A stretch of DNA of 64,000 nt from Pseudomonadota bacterium. Its GTDB lineage: Bacteria > Myxococcota_A > Polyangia > Haliangiales > Haliangiaceae. A program made the translations under genes and the position numbers. Positions 1 to 9,399 of this stretch are shown piece after piece. The stretch spans positions 1 through 64,000 of the forward strand of contig JAKSDA010000027.1 in assembly GCA_022360315.1 (NCBI GenBank). The letters are read 5' to 3'. Numbering within the stretch: position 1 is the first letter of the stretch; each line of letters begins with the position of its first letter. The notes under the pieces were generated by a model. That model was given only the letters and a program-made list of their open reading frames with translations, was not told the DNA's origin and did no database searches.

Positions 1-160
1 AGAGCCGGTCCAAAAACTCTCCGCGTCGCCAGAGCGCCGATCCATCACCGCCAGCGGGCTTGCTCGTCGGTCAAATACACCCAGTATTCTCCACTCCTCG
101 CGCACCCACTGGCGGCGCGCCTCACCGCTCTGGCTCGGTCCGAGGTTTTGGACCGGCTCT
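1..160. mobile_element. MITE-like or IS-end element with perfect terminal inverted repeats
   Basis: Bases 1-15 (agagccggtccaaaa) are the exact reverse complement of bases 146-160 (ttttggaccggctct), so the first 160 bases are bounded by a perfect 15-bp inverted repeat. The left arm could extend beyond the window. The interior is GC-rich and has no convincing gene; a short minus-strand reading frame in it is too small to be a transposase. This is the structure of a non-autonomous miniature inverted-repeat element or an internally deleted insertion sequence. A target-site duplication cannot be checked because the left flank is outside the window. The sequence becomes markedly AT-richer immediately after base 160. 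Confidence 0.55.
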
Positions 161-195
161 TATTCCTATTTATCTGAATTAGCATTGAGAAAGCC

Positions 196-224
196 TTGTT
201 ATGAAAAAATGTATTCTGTATAGT
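196..224 (+). promoter_or_regulatory. Putative sigma70-type promoter of the first megasynthase operon
   Basis: In the AT-rich stretch between the inverted-repeat element and the first gene there is a TTGTTA (196-201) separated by 17 bases from TATAGT (219-224). These resemble -35 and -10 hexamers. A start site 6-8 bases downstream would fall at about 230-232, only a few bases before the ATG at 236. No Shine-Dalgarno sequence precedes that ATG, so the transcript might be nearly leaderless. This is inferred from consensus matching only. Confidence 0.35.
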
Positions 225-235
225 CGCGCTTTGCC

Positions 236-3200
236 ATGGTACGTGGAACATTCGAAAACTTTGTTTCTCTGACTCGTTTTCAGGCAGAACGATACGCCGA
301 CTGGAAAGGATTTATTTTCCTCGGCGACGGCGACCGCGAATCGGCGACCCTGCGGTACGCCGAACTCGACCGCAGGGCGAGAACAGTCGCTGCTGTCCTG
401 CAGGAGCGCGGCATGGCCGGCCACAGTGCCCTGCTTCTGTATCCCAGTGGAACGGATTTTGTGGTCGCTTTTTTTGGCTGCCTCTATGCCGGGGTTGTGG
501 CAGTACCGGCGTATCCTCCGCGAAAAAGTCATCATCTCGCCCGTCTCCTGTCCATCATTCGCGATGCCCGGACAAGGGTGATTCTGACCACGAGTGCACT
601 TGTCGGGGAAGTGCAAAAACACGCTGGTGGCAGGAGTGATTTTCTCAAAAATCTGCCGTTTTTGGCCACGGATACCCTGGATGAGAGCATGGCCCTGTCG
701 TGGCGCGATCCCGAGGTGAGCGGCGATACTCTGGCCTTTCTGCAGTACAGTTCCGGCACCACTGGCACCCCCAAGGGAGTCATGGTCAGCCACCGCAGTT
801 TGCTTAGCAACAGTGAATTCATCCGCCGCAGCATGCACGCTGACGCCGATCCTCTGGTCCTCGCGGGGTGGCTGCCGCTCTATCACGACATGGGCTTGAT
901 CGGCAACACACTGCAGCCGGTCTACACCGGGGGAACCGCTGTCTTCATGCCGCCCATGGCGTTTTTGCAGAAACCCGTGCGGTGGCTCGAGATGATTTCT
1001 CGCTACCGCGCCTATACTAGCGGCGGTCCCAACTTTGCGTATAATTACTGTACCGCCAATATCAAGCCAGAAGAGCAGGACGGACTCGACCTCAGCTGCT
1101 GGCGAGTCGCCTACAATGGTTCTGAAACCGTGCGGGCCGAAACACTGCGTGCGTTTGGCGAAAAATTTTCGGCCAATGGATTTCGGCCCGAGGCGTTTTA
1201 TCCCTGTTACGGCATGGCCGAGAGCACGCTGATGGCCACCGGAGGGGCTGTGGATCGGGCGCCGGTGACCATCGAGGTCGATCCGGAGCGGCTGATCGCC
1301 GACAAACAGGCAGTTTCGCCCGTTGATCCGTCGTCGGCACAGATTGTGGTCGGGTGTGGCAAACCGGCACTCGACCATCGTATTGTCATTGTCGACCCCG
1401 AGCACAAAAACGCTCTGCCCGAGCGGCAGGTGGGAGAGATCTGGATTTCCGGTCCCAGCGTGGCCCTTGGATACTGGGGTCAAGCAAAAAGGAGCGAGGA
1501 GAGCTTCGCGGCTCGGCTGGCCGATTCCGGCCAGGGGCCATTTTTGCGTACGGGGGATCTGGGTTTTTTGGCCGGCGGCGAATTGTTCATCGGCGGGCGC
1601 ATCAAGGATCTCATCATTATTCGAGGGCGCAACTATTTTCCCCAGGATCTGGAAGCTGCGGCCGAAAGCAGCCATCCGGCGCTGCAGCCCGGTTCTGGCG
1701 CCGCATTTGCCATCGAGGCTCGAGGCGCCGAGCGCCTGGTGATCGTGCACGAGGTCAGGCGCCAGGCCATACGCAAGGTACCGACCATCGGGGTGGACGT
1801 GATCGACTGTATTCGCGAGGCCATTGCCGATCAATATGAACTGCAGGTGTACGCGGTGGTTCTGATCAAGACCGCCTCGATTGCCAAAACCACCAGCGGA
1901 AAGATCCAGCGTCACGCGTGCCAGGCGAACTTTCTCGCCGGCACGCTCGACCAATTGACGTCCTGGTGCCTGGACGACAGCCCGGCCCGGGCCAGCGGCG
2001 ATACCAATGCCGATGGTCATACTGGCGACAGCACAAATGCTGGCGACAATATCGATACAAAGGCTGGCGACACGACCGACGTCAAAACCAGCATCGAGAG
2101 GCAAGACATCGAGGCCTGGCTGGCTATGCGCATTGCCGAACGCATGAAGCTCCGGGTCGGACAGATCGACCGAAATACTCCGTTCGCCCGGTACGGAATG
2201 GATTCCAAGGACACCATCGGTCTCACTGGAGACCTGCAGCGCTACCTGGACTGCCCCATTCCGCCCAGTCTGGCCTACGACCATCCCACGATCGCGTCGT
2301 TGGCGGCCTACCTGACCGGCGAACACGACAGCGACTCAGACCGCCGGCGACGCCGCTCTGGAACTCGATTGATCCCTGGCGATACGGTGCGAGAGCACGG
2401 GCCAGACGAGATCGCCATCATCGGGATCGGCTGTCGATTTCCCGGGGCAAATAGTGCGGCGGAATTTCGCCGACTATTGCGCAACGGAGTGGATGCGATC
2501 GGCGAGATTCCAGGCGAACGCTGGGACGCGGATGCATTTTACGACGCCCATAAAGGAATCCAGGGCAAGTCGAATACCCGATGGGGTGGATTCATCGCCA
2601 ATGCCGATCGATTTGACGCGGCGTTTTTTGGCATATCTCCCCGCGAGGCCGAGATCATGGATCCCCAGCAGCGCATCCTGCTCGAGGTGGCCTGGCAGGC
2701 CATGGAGCAGGCCGGCCTGGTCCCGGACCAGCTCGCCGGCAGCCAGACCGGAGTATTTGTCGGCATCAGCAGTTACGACTATGCCCGCATGCTATTCGGA
2801 TCTCAGGACAGCATGGCCGCCCATGTCGGAACCGGAAACGCCCTCAGCATTGCGGCCAATCGCCTGTCCTTTCTGTGGGATTTGCGCGGTCCCAGCCTGG
2901 CCATCGACACGGCCTGCTCATCCTCGCTGGTCGCGGTTCATCAGGCCTGCCAGAGCCTGCGCAGCGGCGAGAGCGACCTGGCCATTGCCGGCGGTGTCAA
3001 CCTTCTGCTCGCGCCCGATCTGCACGTGGTCTTCTCACAGGCCGGCATGATGTCCCCACAGGGTCGCTGCAAGACATTCGATGCTGCAGCCAACGGCTAT
3101 GTCCGGGGAGAGGGCGCCGGTGTGGTTATTCTCAAACCCATGGCCGAGGCCATTGCCGACCGCGATCGCATACTGGCGGTCATCAAGAATTCGGCAATCA

Positions 3201-5713
3201 ATCAGGATGGCCGCAGCAACGGCCTCACTGCACCCAACGGATCGGCACAGAGAGAGGTGATGCACCGGGCCCTCGAGCGCGCCGGTGTCGCGCCCGCGGC
3301 GATTACATACATCGAATGCCACGGCACGGGCACTGCGCTCGGCGATCCGATCGAAGTCAATTCCATAAAAAGCGTATTTGCGGCCAACCGAGCTGTCGAC
3401 AATATCCTGCACATTGGGTCGGTCAAGACCAACATCGGCCATCTCGAAGCTGCTGCGGGGATCGCCGGACTCATCAAAACCGTGCTCGCATTGCATCATC
3501 GGGAAGTTTTCCCCAGTCTGCATTTTCGCCAGCTCAATCCCCATATCGACCTCGACCGGTGTCCGATACAGATCAATACGCAGTGTCGTCCGTGGCCGCA
3601 AGAACCCGGTCAAAGGCGGTGGGCCGGAGTGAGTTCGTTTGGTTTTGGCGGAACCAATGTTCACGTCATCGTGGGAGAACCGGGGCAAGCGAGCAATCGC
3701 CGGCAAACCACCGGTCACGGCGTCACCGAAACAAAAAGCAATGAGCGGCCGCCCCGGCGTCACGGCGATGCCGACCATCGCCCCGACACCGCGCGTTCTT
3801 CTCACCTCTTCACATTGTCGGCGCGCACCGACCAGGCCCTCGCCCGGACCGTGCAGCAATATCTCAGCCTGATCGAGACCGGGTCACTTGACAGCGATCG
3901 AGCCGGTAATTCGGATCGACCGGCTCGACTGCTGGCCGACCTGTGTTATTCGACCAACACCACGCGTACCCATTTTGCCCGGCGTCTCGGACTGGTGGTG
4001 AACTCCACGTCCGAGCTGGCCGCTGCTCTGGCGGCATTCAAACCAGACCAGTCCGCCCAGTCCGATGAATCCGCACTGCAACACCTGAGTCCAGCCGGAG
4101 CATATCGCCCTCGTGTGGCATTCTTGTTCACCGGACAGGGATCGCAATACCCGGGCATGAGCCAGGAGCTCTATCGCACTCATCCCGGCTATCGACGTGT
4201 TCTCGATCAGTGCGATGAGATCCTCGGCCGCTATCTCGAATACTCTCTGCTCGACGTCCTGTTCCGCCGCAGCGAGCTGCAATCGCTCATTCACGACACC
4301 CAATACACCCAACCCGCCATTGTCGCGATCGAATATGCTCTTGCCCGGCTCTGGCAATCGTTTGGCGTCGAGCCCACAGTCCTCATCGGGCACAGTATTG
4401 GCGAGTATACTGCCGCGGCCCTGGCCGGCGTATTCAGCCTGGATGATGCCCTGCGGCTGGTGGCCACGCGCGGCAAACTGATGCAATCCCTGCCCCGCAG
4501 CGGAGAGATGGCCTGTGTTTTTGCCGGGCGCGCCGTCGCCGAGACCGCGGTGGCTCTCGCCCCCCAGGTATTGTCGATCGCTGCCATAAACAGCCCGGAT
4601 CAGACCGTCATCTCGGGTCATCGCGAGGCCATCGCAATGGCTCTTGCACATTTACAAGAACAGGGCGTTCACTGCACAAAACTCAACGTCTCTCACGCGT
4701 TTCACTCTCCGCTGATGGAGCCCATTCTCGATCCATTCGAAGCTGCGGCAAGTACCGTCACCTATACTCGCCCGACCATACCGATCGCGTCGACAGTGAG
4801 CGGAATGCTGGTCGCCGACGAGCTCACAACCGCAGCCTACTGGCGCCGACAGATCCGCGAAAAAGTCGACTTCGCCGGCGCCATGGCAGCAGTCGGACAC
4901 GTCGATCACCGTGCCGCGGATCCCAACACCGGTGGTGGCGATCCATCCATGGCCCCCCATATTGTCATCGAGCACGGCCCCACACCGTCGTTGACGCCGA
5001 TCGCGAAAGCATGTCTGCCCGACGCAAGAGCGCAGTGGCTGCCCACGTTACGGCCCGGGCAGTCCGATTGGGCCAGCTTGATGCAATCGCTCAGGACCCT
5101 GTACCTGACCGGAATGCCGGTCGAGTGGCGCGCTGTACATCAAGGCGTCGCGTACCGCACAGTCGAGCTGCCGACCTATCCATTCGAGGACACGCGACAC
5201 TGGCCGAGCCACCTGCGACCCGCAGCGGGCCTCGATAACCGGCGTGCCGGTATCGCGACCCCGGGCGATGCGGTTTCAGGACATCCCCTATTGGGCGAAA
5301 AGCTGCCCGACCTGGCTCATGCGCCCGACGTTCATGTGTGGCAAAACACCCTCGGCCACGCTGAACTGGCCTACTTGCAGGACCACCAGATCGGCGGCAA
5401 AGCAGTCATGCCCTATGCCGCATACCTGGAGATGGCGGTCGTTGTGGCGGCGTCGTCGCTCTCCTGGAAGGGCCCCGATATCAGCGATATCAAGCTCTAC
5501 CAGCCATTGTTCTTGGGCGCTGGCGACATCGAGCGCATCCAGACCGTGCTCACCCACAACAGCGACCAAGAGGCGCATTTCCGCGTATATGGCACGCCGC
5601 CAGCAGGCTTACCGGGTCGGACTAGTTCGGCTCGGCCCCATTGGACCCTATTTGCCGAAGCCCGCCTGCACAACCGGGAGTTGGCAGACAAGAACCAGCG
5701 AGATTTGCCATGA
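236..5713 (+). CDS. Loading and first PKS module: FAAL-ACP-KS-AT-DH(N-terminal half)
   Basis: This 1825-residue protein starts the assembly line. Residues ~5-580 are a fatty-acyl-AMP ligase (SSGTTGTPKG motif near 172), which activates a free fatty acid and loads it on the ACP (GMDS, Ser657). Next is a ketosynthase (~724-1150) with Cys894 in DTACSSS and the HGTGT and NIGHLEA histidine motifs. The acyltransferase has Ser1387 in GHSIGEY and the malonyl-type motif HAFH (1487-1490). The last ~140 residues are the first hot-dog half of a dehydratase: HPLLG at 1683 and HxxxGxxxxP with catalytic His1717. The protein then stops; the second DH half is in the next gene. The start at 236 is the first possible one, because an in-frame TAG lies at 221. 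A low-complexity Gly/Asp/Thr linker lies before the ACP. The stop overlaps the next start as ATGA. Confidence 0.93.
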   Translation: MVRGTFENFVSLTRFQAERYADWKGFIFLGDGDRESATLRYAELDRRARTVAAVLQERGMAGHSALLLYPSGTDFVVAFFGCLYAGVVAVPAYPPRKSHHLARLLSIIRDARTRVILTTSALVGEVQKHAGGRSDFLKNLPFLATDTLDESMALSWRDPEVSGDTLAFLQYSSGTTGTPKGVMVSHRSLLSNSEFIRRSMHADADPLVLAGWLPLYHDMGLIGNTLQPVYTGGTAVFMPPMAFLQKPVRWLEMISRYRAYTSGGPNFAYNYCTANIKPEEQDGLDLSCWRVAYNGSETVRAETLRAFGEKFSANGFRPEAFYPCYGMAESTLMATGGAVDRAPVTIEVDPERLIADKQAVSPVDPSSAQIVVGCGKPALDHRIVIVDPEHKNALPERQVGEIWISGPSVALGYWGQAKRSEESFAARLADSGQGPFLRTGDLGFLAGGELFIGGRIKDLIIIRGRNYFPQDLEAAAESSHPALQPGSGAAFAIEARGAERLVIVHEVRRQAIRKVPTIGVDVIDCIREAIADQYELQVYAVVLIKTASIAKTTSGKIQRHACQANFLAGTLDQLTSWCLDDSPARASGDTNADGHTGDSTNAGDNIDTKAGDTTDVKTSIERQDIEAWLAMRIAERMKLRVGQIDRNTPFARYGMDSKDTIGLTGDLQRYLDCPIPPSLAYDHPTIASLAAYLTGEHDSDSDRRRRRSGTRLIPGDTVREHGPDEIAIIGIGCRFPGANSAAEFRRLLRNGVDAIGEIPGERWDADAFYDAHKGIQGKSNTRWGGFIANADRFDAAFFGISPREAEIMDPQQRILLEVAWQAMEQAGLVPDQLAGSQTGVFVGISSYDYARMLFGSQDSMAAHVGTGNALSIAANRLSFLWDLRGPSLAIDTACSSSLVAVHQACQSLRSGESDLAIAGGVNLLLAPDLHVVFSQAGMMSPQGRCKTFDAAANGYVRGEGAGVVILKPMAEAIADRDRILAVIKNSAINQDGRSNGLTAPNGSAQREVMHRALERAGVAPAAITYIECHGTGTALGDPIEVNSIKSVFAANRAVDNILHIGSVKTNIGHLEAAAGIAGLIKTVLALHHREVFPSLHFRQLNPHIDLDRCPIQINTQCRPWPQEPGQRRWAGVSSFGFGGTNVHVIVGEPGQASNRRQTTGHGVTETKSNERPPRRHGDADHRPDTARSSHLFTLSARTDQALARTVQQYLSLIETGSLDSDRAGNSDRPARLLADLCYSTNTTRTHFARRLGLVVNSTSELAAALAAFKPDQSAQSDESALQHLSPAGAYRPRVAFLFTGQGSQYPGMSQELYRTHPGYRRVLDQCDEILGRYLEYSLLDVLFRRSELQSLIHDTQYTQPAIVAIEYALARLWQSFGVEPTVLIGHSIGEYTAAALAGVFSLDDALRLVATRGKLMQSLPRSGEMACVFAGRAVAETAVALAPQVLSIAAINSPDQTVISGHREAIAMALAHLQEQGVHCTKLNVSHAFHSPLMEPILDPFEAAASTVTYTRPTIPIASTVSGMLVADELTTAAYWRRQIREKVDFAGAMAAVGHVDHRAADPNTGGGDPSMAPHIVIEHGPTPSLTPIAKACLPDARAQWLPTLRPGQSDWASLMQSLRTLYLTGMPVEWRAVHQGVAYRTVELPTYPFEDTRHWPSHLRPAAGLDNRRAGIATPGDAVSGHPLLGEKLPDLAHAPDVHVWQNTLGHAELAYLQDHQIGGKAVMPYAAYLEMAVVVAASSLSWKGPDISDIKLYQPLFLGAGDIERIQTVLTHNSDQEAHFRVYGTPPAGLPGRTSSARPHWTLFAEARLHNRELADKNQRDLP

Positions 5714-8700
5714 AGTTTGGCTTGATGTTTTTTGCCAGCAGCGAAGATGCTGTGGTCGGCGACAAATACCGATTGATCGTCGAAAGCGCTAAATTTGGCG
5801 ATCGGCAGGGATTTTCCTCGATCTGGGTCCCCGAGCGTCATTTTACCAAATTCGGCTGTCTCTACCCCAACCCGGCTGTGCTGCAGGCTGCCCTGGCCAT
5901 GACCACCGAGCGAATTCGACTCTGTGCGGGCAGCGTCGTGGTACCGCTGCATCATCCCATTCGCATCGTCGAAGAATGGTCCATGGTCGACAACCTGTCG
6001 CGCGGCCGTGTCGCCATCTCGTTCGCGTCCGGATGGAATCCCAGCGATTTTGCTTTTTTTCCCGAAAACTACCAAAAACGCCACAGCCAGATGAAGATCG
6101 GTATTGCCGCCATCTTGCGGGCCTGGCGAGGCGAAGCGCTGCCTATTGTCGATGGTGAGGGAAGCCACGGCCAGGTCAAGATCTACCCCACTCCAGTGCA
6201 AAAAAAGCTTCCTTTCTGGCTCACTGCGGCCGGCAATCCCGAGACGTTTCGCTACGCCGGCGAGATCGGCGGCAACCTGCTCACCCATCTTCTCGATCAG
6301 GAATCGGACCAGCTGGCCGAGAAGATCGCCCTCTATCGCCGTGCCCGCGCCGAGGCCGGACACGACCCGGACACAGGTCAGGTCAGCGTCATGTTGCACA
6401 CCTTGGTCGGCAACCATACCGCCGATGTGCGCGAGCGAGCGCGGCAACCGTTTTGCAACTACATCAAGAGCAATATCGGCCTGCTCAAGGGCCTGGCTCG
6501 CAGTCGCGGTGAATCGCTCGACGTCGGCGCCATGTCCGAGGCCGATCTCGACGAATTCGTCAATTTTTTGTACGACCGGTTTGCCCTGTCGCGCGGCCTT
6601 ATCGGCACACCGGCAGACTGCCTGCCGCTGGTTCGCATGTTGCGGAACATCGGTGTCGATGAGATCGCCTGCCTGTTGGATTTCGGTCCACCCGATGATG
6701 TCATTTTGCAGAACTTGCCCCATCTGGCCCGGCTCGAACAGCTCTGTGCAGCTGAGTTCGCCCCCATCTCGGCTCCTGTGTCGACATCGCCAGCAGCAGT
6801 GCTGGGTCCCGACCGGCAACGCTTTTGTCCCGACGATGTGAAGGAGCGTTGCCGCGAAGAAATTTCCGGCGAGCAATTCCGCAGCCAGCTAGCCAGCCAC
6901 GGCGTATCTCTGCACAGGGGATTTGCTGGCGTCGAACGAGTATGGCGCGGTCGTGGTGAATCTCTCGGCCTGGTTGGCCTGCCCGAGCACCTGCTTGCAT
7001 CGGCCGATTCTTATTCGATCCATCCCGCATTGCTCGATGCGTGCAGCCAGCTTTTTGCGGCCACTCTGCCAGACGACTCGGCCGACGCCGAAACGAGCCT
7101 TTATGTACCGGCCGCCATTGCCCAGTTTCACGTCTACGCCCCGCTGGACACCCAGGTGTGGAGCCACGCTGTGTTGCAAACCACGGACCCTACCGCCGGG
7201 GCTGCTTTTTCCGGCGACCTGCACATCTATGGCAAGGACGGCCAGCACAAGGCCGACGTGCTGGGCCTGCGCTTGCACCGCATCGATGCCACCCCCCGCC
7301 GTACCGCGTGCGATCCGGACACGCTTTTCTATACTGCTACCTGGCAACTGCTCGAAAATCAATGCCCAGACACACAGTCTTCCGATCGCCAGCGCGACTC
7401 GGACCCATTGCTCGCACCAGACCAACCGAGCCAACCAGCTGAGAGCGAGGCCAAGCCGGACAATACGGCCGATATCGCTCAACCCCCGGGTGTATGGCTG
7501 ATATTTGCCGATCACAAAGGCGTTGCACGGCGCCTGTCGTCTCATCTCGAGGCGCTTGGCCAGCGCAGTGTCTCGGTATATCCAACCGACACCGAGCCGT
7601 CGCTATCGCTTCGATCACCGCGGATTTGTCCGCACAGTTCCGAGCAGATGCGTCGGTTGATCGACCTCTTTCTGGCTGCACATACAGACTGTCGGGGTAT
7701 CGTTCATCTGTGGAGTCTGGATACAGCCCTGGCGTGCCAGACCACGGCCGACACCCTGCGACGAGATCAAGAGCTCAGTGTAGCCAGTACCTTGCACTTG
7801 GCCCAGGCTCTCACTGATCGGATAACCGATCGTCGAGGCACTTGCGAGCATTCTCCTCGACTGTGGCTGATCACGAGGGATGCCTGTGCAGTGCGATCGG
7901 GCGGGCCATCACGCGATTCATTAGACGGGCTGGTGCAGTCACCTCTGTGGGGTCTGGGTCGAGCGCTCGCGGTGGAACAGCCCGCCTTGCGGACTACTCT
8001 GATCGATCTCGACCGCTCGGCCACGGCCGATGATACAGCCGGGCAGTTGCGCGACCTCATCGTGACGGCTGGCGACGAATCGATGCTCGCTTTGCGCGCA
8101 GGCCAATGCCACGTGGCCCGGCTCGAGCGCAGCGTCCCGCCGTCGGGACGCCCGGTCGCCATCAGATCCGATGCCACGTATTTGATCACCGGTGGTGCTG
8201 GCGGGCTCGGATTCAAGCTGGCCACCTGGTTGACCGAGCGAGGGGCGCGCAACATCGTGCTACTCGGCCGCACTCCTCCCATCGCGACCGACCAACGCAT
8301 TGCCGAACTGGCCGCATCGGGTTGCCAGATTCGCTTCGAACGTGCCGACGTATCGCTATGGCAGGAGATCAACGCTGCATTTTCCCGCATTGTCAGGACC
8401 ATGCCGCCGATCAAGGGCATTTTTCACCTCGCCGGTGTGCTCGACGATGACCTGATCGTCCGCCAGGAGTGGCAGCGTTTTGTCCGAACCCGCGCTGCCA
8501 AAGTAGAGGGTAGCTGGCATTTGCACCGCCTGTCTGCGGATCTCCCGCTGGACTACTTTGTCATGTTTTCTTCTGCTGCGTCTCTGGTCACAGTACCCGG
8601 TCAGGCATCCTATGCCGCGGCCAATCAGTTCATGGATGCGCTGGCTCATTACCGGCGTCAACTCGGCGTCCCGGCGTTGACGGTGAACTGGGGACCGTGG

Positions 8701-9369
8701 CAGTCAATCGGGCACGCAGCCACCGAGTACGGGCGCAAAGCCCATCGAGCCCTCGCGGACATCGGAGTGGGCCACCTGAGTCCGCAGCTCGGCCTCGACC
8801 TTCTGGACCGGGCCATGCGCAGCGGTCAGGCCCAGGTCGGCGTCATTTCCGTCGATTGGCATCGTCTGACCCGCATGGCTCCAGCGACAATCACCACCTG
8901 GCCATTTCTGCGCCGATGGACCCGACCAACCGATCGCGACCACGACAGCGCACTACCCTCCACGTCTCCATTCACGGACGAGCTGCGCGCCTTACCGGCA
9001 GCCGACCGGCGCCAGCGTCTCTTCCATTTTCTGGCCTCTCGGATCGCCGAAGTCATGAAACTACCGGACGGGCAATTGCCGTCGGCCCGACAGCGATTAT
9101 TCGCCATGGGTATGGATTCCATCATGGCGCTCGAGCTAAAAAGCCGGCTGGAGGTAGATCTGGCTCGATCGCTGAACGCCACCTTGATATTTCGTTATCC
9201 CACCGTGGAAGCTCTGGTGGAATATCTCGCCGATGTGTTGCCAGTGTCTTTTGCCAGCTCGGGCGTTACTGACCAGCAAATCGACCAAGGCCCGGCCGAA
9301 AAAGAGTTCGACGCCTTATCCGACGATGAGATGGTGCAGCTCTTGAACCGAGAAATCGAATCGATGTGA
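5710..9369 (+). CDS. PKS continuation: luciferase-like monooxygenase-DH(C-terminal half)-KR-ACP
   Basis: This 1219-residue protein completes module 1. Residues 1-~350 are a luciferase-like monooxygenase of the natural-product type (MKFGLMFFASSED start, WVPERHF, SFASGWNP, AAGNPETF), which probably uses FMNH2 and O2. The second hot-dog half of a dehydratase follows (~375-525): HPALLDACSQ with Asp443 and Gln447. The ketoreductase has GGAGGLG at 828-834 and catalytic Ser955/Tyr968, with an LDD motif typical of B-type ketoreductases. The ACP serine is Ser1137 (GMDS). The ATG at 5710 was chosen over an upstream in-frame ATG at 5641 because it coincides with the expected start of the LLM domain and forms an ATGA coupling with the upstream stop. 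The substrate position and outcome of the LLM reaction cannot be read from sequence. Confidence 0.92.
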   Translation: MKFGLMFFASSEDAVVGDKYRLIVESAKFGDRQGFSSIWVPERHFTKFGCLYPNPAVLQAALAMTTERIRLCAGSVVVPLHHPIRIVEEWSMVDNLSRGRVAISFASGWNPSDFAFFPENYQKRHSQMKIGIAAILRAWRGEALPIVDGEGSHGQVKIYPTPVQKKLPFWLTAAGNPETFRYAGEIGGNLLTHLLDQESDQLAEKIALYRRARAEAGHDPDTGQVSVMLHTLVGNHTADVRERARQPFCNYIKSNIGLLKGLARSRGESLDVGAMSEADLDEFVNFLYDRFALSRGLIGTPADCLPLVRMLRNIGVDEIACLLDFGPPDDVILQNLPHLARLEQLCAAEFAPISAPVSTSPAAVLGPDRQRFCPDDVKERCREEISGEQFRSQLASHGVSLHRGFAGVERVWRGRGESLGLVGLPEHLLASADSYSIHPALLDACSQLFAATLPDDSADAETSLYVPAAIAQFHVYAPLDTQVWSHAVLQTTDPTAGAAFSGDLHIYGKDGQHKADVLGLRLHRIDATPRRTACDPDTLFYTATWQLLENQCPDTQSSDRQRDSDPLLAPDQPSQPAESEAKPDNTADIAQPPGVWLIFADHKGVARRLSSHLEALGQRSVSVYPTDTEPSLSLRSPRICPHSSEQMRRLIDLFLAAHTDCRGIVHLWSLDTALACQTTADTLRRDQELSVASTLHLAQALTDRITDRRGTCEHSPRLWLITRDACAVRSGGPSRDSLDGLVQSPLWGLGRALAVEQPALRTTLIDLDRSATADDTAGQLRDLIVTAGDESMLALRAGQCHVARLERSVPPSGRPVAIRSDATYLITGGAGGLGFKLATWLTERGARNIVLLGRTPPIATDQRIAELAASGCQIRFERADVSLWQEINAAFSRIVRTMPPIKGIFHLAGVLDDDLIVRQEWQRFVRTRAAKVEGSWHLHRLSADLPLDYFVMFSSAASLVTVPGQASYAAANQFMDALAHYRRQLGVPALTVNWGPWQSIGHAATEYGRKAHRALADIGVGHLSPQLGLDLLDRAMRSGQAQVGVISVDWHRLTRMAPATITTWPFLRRWTRPTDRDHDSALPSTSPFTDELRALPAADRRQRLFHFLASRIAEVMKLPDGQLPSARQRLFAMGMDSIMALELKSRLEVDLARSLNATLIFRYPTVEALVEYLADVLPVSFASSGVTDQQIDQGPAEKEFDALSDDEMVQLLNREIESM

Positions 9370-9399
9370 TCGAATCGCTGGAATTGAATTATTGTCGCC

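Noticed and set aside
179..2326. Long minus-strand open frame opposite the FAAL region
   Set aside because: It is a shadow of the GC-rich coding frame, without recognisable motifs and fully inside the loader gene. Similar antisense frames at 5497-6876, 13945-15534 and 55354-56658 were rejected for the same reason.
5641..5720. A frameshift that would make genes 1 and 2 a single broken gene
   Set aside because: The junction is a clean ATGA overlap, and the second protein starts exactly where LLM domains normally start. A simple frameshift would not place a whole oxygenase between the DH halves. Resequencing would still be useful.
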